Assembly: GCA_004835665.1 (NCBI GenBank)
Contig: RBKR01000003.1
Span: forward strand, 1,860,001 to 1,924,000
Origin: Phoma sp. XZ068
Lineage: Eukaryota; Ascomycota; Dothideomycetes; Pleosporales; Didymellaceae
DNA: 64,000 nt
Direction of reading: 5' to 3'
Shown here: positions 57,499 through 64,000 of the stretch, piece after piece
Layout of the letters: each line of letters opens with the position of its first letter
Numbering within the stretch: the stretch's first letter is position 1
The notes under the pieces: model-generated
Database searches by the model: none
What the model was told of the DNA's origin: nothing
The model's input: only the letters and a program-made list of their open reading frames with translations
Position numbers and translations under genes: made by a program

Positions 57499-58928
57499 TG
57501 AACGGCGGTGTGAAGATACAATTTGAAGACGGTGTGGTGGTGTCCTTCAAGACACTGGCGTGCCCAGGGGATCATTTGTGGACATTTTCTGCGTCGGAGC
57601 GTTTACAATGCAACCTCAGCACTCGGTGATGGCATACGAAATGTCAACGGCCTCGTCGAGAGGTGCATTTCAGATTGTCTTTGCTTTTAAACGAAGGCAT
57701 AGACAACATTCAGGCTCTTGGATAGACGAGGCAGTTGCCGTCAAGGATCTAGACATTGTACTTGATATTCTTACGAGGCCAGAATATTCTGGTGGGCTCT
57801 GTAACGGCCGAACCACAAGCTAAGAAGGAAACAAGAAAACTTCCCTGAAAACACACCCGTCTATCGAAATTGCGAATATGCCTGGAGTTGACGTGACCGA
57901 GGTACCCCGGGAGTTTCAGCAGCAGCCAGCATTCCCTCAATGTCCTCGATGATCGGCGCGTGAATCCGTGACGTTTCAGACCGACCAAGCCCAAGTCTGC
58001 GAGCGACGTAAATGTAACAACCCTCCCCCAAGATCACGGATGCCAGTGTTACTCACCGCCTTCTATCCGACAATTCGTAGATGCCCTTTCTCAGGGTGCC
58101 ATGCTCGAAGCCCAGCTAGTCTGCTCTGGAGCTACCGACAACGCTGGCCATATCAGACCAATTTTCTTGGACTACATCAAGACTCACCAACCATTGGTGC
58201 GGCCAGTACAGCAGATATTGTGCTCCTCAAGGCGAGGCATCGTCCCGAATGTGCCACAACAGCTGAGCAGGATTATGCAACCAGAAAGGAACGCGGTCGA
58301 AATACAAGCCGCGATAGGAATTGTGTCTAGTTTACTATCAATTCTCAACACCGCAGCTTAGGCCCTTGCAATGTTCAAATAAGATGTTCTAGAAAATGGA
58401 GACAATGGAATATTTTATCGCGAGAGGAAGTAAGAGGGGCAAGACAGGCAGGTTGTTGTCACAGAGAGATGTTTAATGCGAGGCATCTTTGCACGCTCGC
58501 TGGGACAGAAAGATTGGACTCACGCCACCTTCTCGGTCCGTGTCTATTTACAGATAATGTTGTGTAGGAAGCACCATGACCTCCCGCTGAGCACGCGTAT
58601 GCTTGTTCTTAACACCACCTCTATACCACCGATGGGAAGATTCGATTCAACGTCGAGGACCGCGGACGCACCATATCGTCCACGTGCACTGAACCTGTAT
58701 TGATGACAGGTTTGTGCTTATGAAGACGTGGCTATATCAACGGCAGCATCATGGCACCGAGGTCATACAGTAAAGAGTTGGAAGCCAATGAGCCACAAAC
58801 CAAGGACCATGGAGCCCAAGCACGGGTTGATATCGAGCAGTACCTCACAGCTAATCACAACCCAGCACAGAAACCGTACAAAACAGTACCCATTTAATAT
58901 CACCTTGGCACACCTAGTGCATACCATC
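57499..58928. other. gene-free intergenic, 1.4 kb
   Basis: Short frames only, without motifs. It holds the 3' flanks of the small protein gene and of the phosphoesterase gene. Confidence 0.5.
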
Positions 58929-59942
58929 CTACAACGCCAGCTCAACAAGCCACGCCGCATTTACCAGCCCCTCGTCCGGATTCTCCCCCTGCAAACTTGC
59001 ATTGGCGGCCAACATCTGCCCACTTCTCTTCCACGCCTCCGCCGACCCTGGGGATAATGTCGCATACCCTCTCCTCCTCACTTCATTCCTCCCCACCCAC
59101 TCCTTCGGCAACGGCACCATACACTCCTCCCCATCTTCCTTCCCATCAGACTCCTTGTCGTTGCCCTCCACGTCGTCACCCTCCTCCTTATCGCGAAACC
59201 TCACCCGCACCGCCCCATACCCCCCATGCACATGCCCACAGCAAAACAACCGCGGCCTAACCCTCGCCAACGCCCTTCTCAAATGCTCGCACCCCGCACT
59301 ACTCCCATCCCGCGCAGTATCAAGGAGATATTTCGCAGGCCCATGCGTCATAACCACTTCCACGCCCGCCGGAATCCTCGACGAGGGGGTACTCACATTG
59401 CGCGCCCAGTCTGGCGTGTCCTCAGGGGAATTAAACCGGTCGTGCGACGGGGGGTATTGGAACGCACCTCCTGCGTGGAGGCCGGGGGAGGGTGTGTATG
59501 GGGATGCGTACATGGTAAATGTTTCTCCTCCAGGGAGACCGAATTCATGAGTGCCTTCAGTGAGGACTGTCACGCCGTTCTGAGATGCAATGGACGAGTG
59601 GGAGGTGGATGTTAGTGCAGTCGCTGCGGCGACGTCGTCGACATGCCTGCCTTCGGAGATGTAGTACTCGGAGTCGAGCGAGATGTCGTGGTTTCCTGGT
59701 ATCACGAGTTTGAGATGCGCGTCGATTTTTCCTAATTCGCGGAGTGCTGTGGAGATGCTTGAGGGAGTGCCGGTTTCGGTCAGGTCGCCGCAGTGCAGGA
59801 GCACGTCGCAAGGGGGAAGAGTTGGGAGGTCTACGGAGTGGGTGTCTGAGAGGATGAGGAAGCGGATCGGTCTTGTTGGGCGGATTCGCTTTGGAGGTGG
59901 GGAGGTGGGAGAGGGTGAGCGGGTGCGTTTTGAGGCGGTCAT
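58929..59942 (-). CDS. calcineurin-like metallophosphoesterase (MPPED-like)
   Basis: A 337-residue single-exon protein starting at an ATG. The N terminus is basic and proline-rich (RTRSPSPTSPPPKR). The metallophosphoesterase motifs occur in order: FLILSDTHS (D-x-H), LLHCGDLTE (GD), VIPGNHDIS (GNHD), VVMTHGPAKYLLD (H), and FCCGHVHGGYGAV (GHxH). These bind the two catalytic metals. Spacing and the THGP/GHVHGGYG blocks resemble the MPPED1/MPPED2 and Rv0805-like group, which hydrolyse phosphodiesters including cyclic nucleotides in vitro. An acidic low-complexity insertion (about 250-285) is unusual. The physiological substrate is unknown. Location is presumably cytosolic or nuclear. Confidence 0.92.
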   Translation of the reverse strand: MTASKRTRSPSPTSPPPKRIRPTRPIRFLILSDTHSVDLPTLPPCDVLLHCGDLTETGTPSSISTALRELGKIDAHLKLVIPGNHDISLDSEYYISEGRHVDDVAAATALTSTSHSSIASQNGVTVLTEGTHEFGLPGGETFTMYASPYTPSPGLHAGGAFQYPPSHDRFNSPEDTPDWARNVSTPSSRIPAGVEVVMTHGPAKYLLDTARDGSSAGCEHLRRALARVRPRLFCCGHVHGGYGAVRVRFRDKEEGDDVEGNDKESDGKEDGEECMVPLPKEWVGRNEVRRRGYATLSPGSAEAWKRSGQMLAANASLQGENPDEGLVNAAWLVELAL

Positions 59943-60387
59943 GGGGGTGGTTGTGTAATGAGTGCTTTGTGGTGCTGGGAATGTGAGTGTGAGTGACGAG
60001 ATGTTCGAGGGAGGGAGGCTTACAAGTGGCTTTTCTTGGTGACTTTGGTTCAGCCAGATCTATTCTTGTGGTTCATCGATAATGGTTCGATCCACGCTTG
60101 AGCTTGCAATGTTGTCTTCGTTGAATGAATTGAGAGACCCTGAGCCAGACACAGACATATCCCTCCACTCGTGCTCTTTCTGCCACCACATCATCGTCAT
60201 TCAAGTAAGTATACAATCACCTACCCCTAGGCTAAATACATCACAGCAAGCATAGATGTGAGAGAAGTGTATATGTGTGTGTTCGACTGACGCCAGTCTA
60301 TCATTCATTCATCTTGATTCATCTTAAAAACCGTCTATATCTTAGAATATCCCAACCTTTATACCATCCCATCCCAAATCTAAAACT
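59943..60387. other. intergenic, phosphoesterase promoter and MET3 3' flank
   Basis: A 445-bp region with no gene recognised. Confidence 0.45.
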
Positions 60388-62234
60388 CTACAACTGCTCC
60401 AACAACCCAGAGGCCTCAAGCAGCAACACAATCTGATGCACCGCCGTCCTGACGTTGCTCTTGCTAATGTCAATAGTCAGGTCGGCGTTCTTGGGAGCCT
60501 CGTACGGGTCGTCGACGCCGGTGAAGCCAGTGACCTCGCCTGCGCGCGCCTTGGCGTAGATGCCGCGCTTGTCGGTCGTCTCGCAGTACTCGAGGGGTGT
60601 GGCGACGTGGACGAGATAGAAGGAGCCGTGCTTCTCGACGAGGTCCCTGGCGGACTTGCGGGATTCCTCAAAGGGGGCAATCGGGGCGGCGATGACGGCG
60701 GCGCCGGATTTGGTCAGCTCCGAGGCGACGAAGGCGATGCGTGCGATGTTTGTGTCGCGGTCCTGGCGGCTGAAGCCCAGCTCCGAGGAGAGCTCGGAGC
60801 GCACAGTGTCGCCGAGGAGCAGCGAGACGGAGCGGCCGCCCTGCTGGTTGAGTGTGACGTTGAGGGCGCGGGCGATGGCGTCCTTGCCTGAGTTGGAGTA
60901 GCCGGTGAGGAAGACGGTGAAGCCCTGCTTGGAGCGGGGAGGGTGGGATTCGCGCAGGACGCGGACGACCTCGGGGTAGGAGAACCACTCGGGGATCTCC
61001 TGGCCGGTCCTCAGACGCTTGCGCAGCTCTGTGCCGGAGATGTCGAGCGTCTTGATGCCCTGGGCGACCTCGTCCTTGGGCTTGTACTCGTCGGTGTCGG
61101 GCAGGTAGGTCATCATCTGGAAGGGGACGACCTCGATGCCGAGCTCATCCTTGTACTTCTCGACGGCGTCCTGTGCGTCGTAGGGGCCGTAGAACTCCTC
61201 GCCCTTGGAGTTCTTACCGGGCCCGGCGTGGTCGCGGCCGACGATGAAGTGTGTAGCGCCGAAGTTCTTGCGGATGACGGCGTGCCAGATGGCCTCGCGG
61301 GGCCCGCCCATGCGCATGGCGAGGGGCAGCAGGGCGAGGGCGGCCATGCCGTTGGGGTAGCGGGGCAGCAGCGCCTGGTAGACGCGCACGCGGGTGAAGT
61401 GGTCGATGTCGCCAGGCTTGGTCAGGCCGACGACGGGGTGGATCAGCACGTTGGCCTGGCGGGCGCGGGCAGCGCGGACTGTCAGCTCGCGGTGGGCGCG
61501 GTGCATGGGGTTGCGCGTCTGGAAGGCGACGACCTTGGACCAGCCAAGCTTGTCGAAGTGCGAGCGCAGCTCAGCGGGCGTGAAGCGCAGGCCGACGTAG
61601 TCGTAGTGCTCCAGGCGGTCGATGGCCTCGAGCTTGCCGCCAACGTAGAACTCCTGGACCGACTCGTTCAGGTACTTGACGGCTGGGTGCTCTGGGTCGC
61701 CGCCAAACACCTTCTTGGCCTCCTCGGCCTTGTTCGGCTGGTAGACATCGTCGACGGTGATAATGGCGAGGTTGCGGTCGTCGCGGAAGTCACGCAGCGC
61801 AATACGCGCGGACGGCTTCACGCCGAGCTCTTCAATAGTCTGCTTGGACACGTCCAGCGTGATGGGCATCGCAAAGACGTTGCCATCGCTGAGGCGCTCC
61901 GTCTGAACAACGCTCTCGTAGTCCTTCTGGTTGAGGAAGCCTGCGCGTGTACTGTCAGTGCACGGCCACAAACAACGGCGGGCGCGAGGCTGCTGCCCCA
62001 CTATGACGACGTACCCTCGAGCGGCGAAAACCCTCCGTTGAGAATCAGCTCCAAATCACAAAGTTGCCTCTCTGTGAGCACAATCGCGGGCAGGCTCTCT
62101 GCCTCGGCGAAGAGCTCCTTGCGGCGGGGAGCATCGCGTGCAATCAGGTCCTTGAGAGAACCGCCTGTCGTCTGTCAGTCGTCTACTTGGTCGCGGCTAC
62201 ATGCGGGCGTCCTACCGTGTGGTGTATTTGCCAT
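60388..62234 (-). CDS. ATP sulfurylase (sulfate adenylyltransferase)
   Basis: Three exons on the minus strand: 62234-62216, 62164-62015, 61940-60388 (introns 51 and 74 nt), giving 573 residues, the size of the fungal enzyme. The start MANTPHGGSLKDLIARD comes from a 19-nt exon. The catalytic domain has VAFQTRNPMHRAHREL (with the HxxH-type ATP site), HPVVGLTKPGD and IVGRDHAGPGKN. From about residue 400 there is an APS-kinase-like domain with a degenerate P-loop (GYSNSGKDA in place of the active GxSGxGKS/T), which in filamentous fungi is the allosteric site for PAPS inhibition, not an active kinase. The reaction is ATP + sulfate to APS + PPi, the first step of sulfate assimilation. It lies directly beside PAPS reductase on the same strand. 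Confidence 0.97.
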
Positions 62235-62875
62235 GGTTGCTGTGAAAAAAAGTAGGGGTATATGGAGAAAACTTCAACAGCAGCCACCTCTACCCTTATA
62301 AACTACATTCCGGCACTGCAATACGGCCGGTCGTTCGGCTCGTCGCAATAAGCATTATTCAAACCCCTACAGCTACTCGCAATTGGGCCTGTGGGCTTTT
62401 CATCGCGCGAATCCGCCCACTTGTTGACCATGTTTCTGCGGCCCTAGGGTGTACGCGGGGCTTGTATGGGTCGGCAAACCCTTGGACCCGATTGCGCAAT
62501 TGCACGCGTTTTCTACAGGCTGCTTGGCCGCACTGCCCGTTGGTAATTAGTCCCGGGTACGTAGATGACGTGGGGGAGGCCATCCTGTCACTCTTTGTTT
62601 CGACATCTCCGGATGGGGTAACATTGCAGCAACGCCCGCATCACGAAAAAACTCCAAGAGGCTTGGACGTTGATTTGATCATTTATTCATCGAGTGGCGA
62701 CACTCGTAACCGGTGGTATCTCGGCCCCGGATTTTTTATACTTCTTATATCCTCATGTGGCTATCACGCCTGATGCCTGTTTCCAAATTCCGTGCTGTAT
62801 GCTTCATCATCATCCCAAACGCCTGTGCTAAATGCTTGATATAAAACGCCAAAAAGAGACTTCAAACGACACTTC
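62235..62875. promoter_or_regulatory. MET3 promoter region / MET16 3' flank
   Basis: 641 bp between the two sulfate genes. Expression of MET3-type genes is usually driven by CYS3/MetR bZIP factors under sulfur limitation. I see only partial matches (an ATGACGTGG word near 62567) and no clear palindromic CYS3 site. Confidence 0.35.
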
Positions 62876-63830
62876 CTATACTGCCAGCTTTTGCAGCGCT
62901 CCATTGAGCGCCTCTTGCTGTGCCTTCATCTCCTGCTCCTTGAGGAACTGAGCGTACTTGGACTTGGGGTTGTGGATGCCGCACTCGGTCTTGTTGCGGC
63001 CCTTCCAGCGTCCTGAGCGCTCGTCCTCGCCAGCGGCAACAGGCTGTGTCGAGTGCCAGTCACCAACGCTCTTGTAACCCCTGTTCAGGAGGTCGTTGTA
63101 AGGAACGTTGTTGGCGTCAATGTACTCCTTGACCTGGGCGAACGACCAGTTGGCGAGGGGGTTGATCTTGATAAGACCGCCCTCGTTGACTTCGATGATG
63201 TCGAGGTCGCCACGCTTGCCTCCTTGGCTTCGGCGACGTCCAGTGATGGCAGCCTTGACTTGGAGTTCGGCGTACGCACGCTCGGCAGGCTCGACCTTGG
63301 CAACATAATCGTAGTGGTCCTCGTTGGTCTCCCACAACTTCTCGCCATATCGTGCGTTGAAGTCCTCGACATTGTCGCAGCCGGCAGGCTTGTAGATGTG
63401 GACAGGGGTGTTGTACCTCTTACGGATACGATCAACCAGAGCGTAGGTCTCATCAAAGTGGAACAGTGTGTCCAGGAAGATCATGTCGGTGTTGTGCTTG
63501 TAGGGTCCATCCATCTTAGAGAGCATGTCAAGGGTAACGAGGCCAGTCAATCCAAATGCAGTAGTCTGGGACAGTCCAGGCAGAGATGTGATGCACCATT
63601 TGAGGATGTCTAACATGATGTTAGCCAAGAGAAATCACACTGTGGAGGCGGGGACACTCACCCTGCGGCTCCAGCTTTTGCAGCTGAGCATTGAGGAACT
63701 TCAGGTGAGGCTTGCTGAAGTAGACCTCTGGCAGACTGTCCTGGCTCGAGGCTCCCGAGGCATATCCAGACTCTGAACGTATGCTAGGCGACTGAGCGCG
63801 GGGCTCCTTCTCGAGGTATTGTGACGACAT
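62876..63830 (-). CDS. PAPS reductase (phosphoadenylylsulfate reductase)
   Basis: Two exons on the minus strand: 63830-63662 and 63609-62876 (intron 52 nt), giving 300 residues. The N-terminal 40 residues are Ser-rich. The adenosine-nucleotide alpha-hydrolase fold follows: SQTTAFGLTGLVTLDML (phosphosulfate-binding loop region), DMIFLDTLFHFDETY, ARYGEKLWET, AITGRRRSQGGKRGD, IKINPLANWS, VPYNDLLNRGYKSVGDWHSTQPV, and the catalytic-cysteine motif TECGIH near the C terminus. The enzyme reduces PAPS to sulfite using thioredoxin. The C-terminal helix (KEQEMKAQQEALN) is typical. The start at 63830 is preferred over a non-ATG extension. Confidence 0.96.
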
Positions 63831-63860
63831 GGTATCGAGGGATCCAAATGTAGCAATGGG

Positions 63861-63866
63861 CACGTG
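63861..63866. promoter_or_regulatory. CACGTG E-box 30 bp upstream of PAPS reductase ATG
   Basis: A perfect CACGTG palindrome lies just before the MET16-like gene. In budding yeast Cbf1 acts on MET16 through this word. The short distance to the ATG means it could lie in the transcribed leader. CACGTG also occurs elsewhere in the window by chance, so function is a guess. Confidence 0.3.
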
Positions 63867-64000
63867 CAAGCAAGCCGTATGTAGAATAAAACGTAGGTAT
63901 TTCTCCTGTGGCTTCTACAGAAGAAAAATACTATTATGAATCGATTGCTCGGTGTCGTGTACAGGAACAGGACATGCTCCCTCTGCAGAATATATCGGGA

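Noticed and set aside
60943..62301. 452-codon plus-strand frame
   Set aside because: Antisense to ATP sulfurylase exons, running across its splice sites; no family motif.
1..64000. CRISPR array, bacterial insertion sequence, viral or toxin gene
   Set aside because: No spaced identical repeats, transposase, integrase or viral replication motif was seen; the window is ordinary fungal nuclear DNA.

Overview
This is a gene-dense stretch of nuclear DNA from a filamentous ascomycete, most likely a dothideomycete of the Pleosporales type. The evidence is short introns (mostly 46-80 nt) with GTACGT/GTAAGT-like donors and CTAAC/CTGAC branch sites, fungal-specific families (HET domain, DUF3425 bZIP, NUC-1-type bHLH, DASH subunit, class B chitinase) and a tRNA-Glu with a short intron. 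The exact species cannot be read from the window.

Layout. 1-5.5 kb: HET-domain protein, tRNA-Glu, RWD/DUF1115 protein. 6.2-11.4 kb: CAF-1 subunit B (Cac2) and an MFS transporter. 11.4-14.8 kb: a gene-poor, AT-richer block with a decayed tandem repeat (unit about 150-170 bp) and simple repeats. 14.8-23 kb: NUC-1/PHO4-like bHLH factor, heterotrimeric G protein gamma subunit, eIF3a. 24.3-27.7 kb: an unrecognised 3.4-kb reading frame broken only by three TAG codons. 28.1-30.6 kb: ATP synthase delta, DASH Spc19, ATP synthase subunit J. 32.5-42.3 kb: casein kinase I, Rsm22, an FAD-linked oxidoreductase, PDCD5 homologue, UBXN4-like UBX protein. 42.6-47.2 kb: gamma-COP and, divergently, lipoyl synthase. 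49.2-56.5 kb: secreted GH18 chitinase, a two-TM CorA-like protein, an enoyl-CoA hydratase family protein and a DUF3425 bZIP factor. 57.1-64 kb: a small one-TM protein, a metallophosphoesterase, and adjacent ATP sulfurylase and PAPS reductase genes.

Most genes are conserved housekeeping genes with no operon-like logic. Three local relationships stand out. MET16 and MET3, two steps of sulfate assimilation, sit side by side on one strand. Several pairs share short divergent intergenic regions (SEC21/LIP5, G-gamma/eIF3a, SPC19/ATP18, RWD/CAC2). Mitochondrial functions are frequent (ATP16, ATP18, RSM22, LIP5). The 49-56 kb part is the most accessory-looking: three GC-AG introns fall within 5.6 kb, and the chitinase carries a likely frameshift at its C terminus. 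Exon coordinates below were worked out by hand from splice signals and family conservation.
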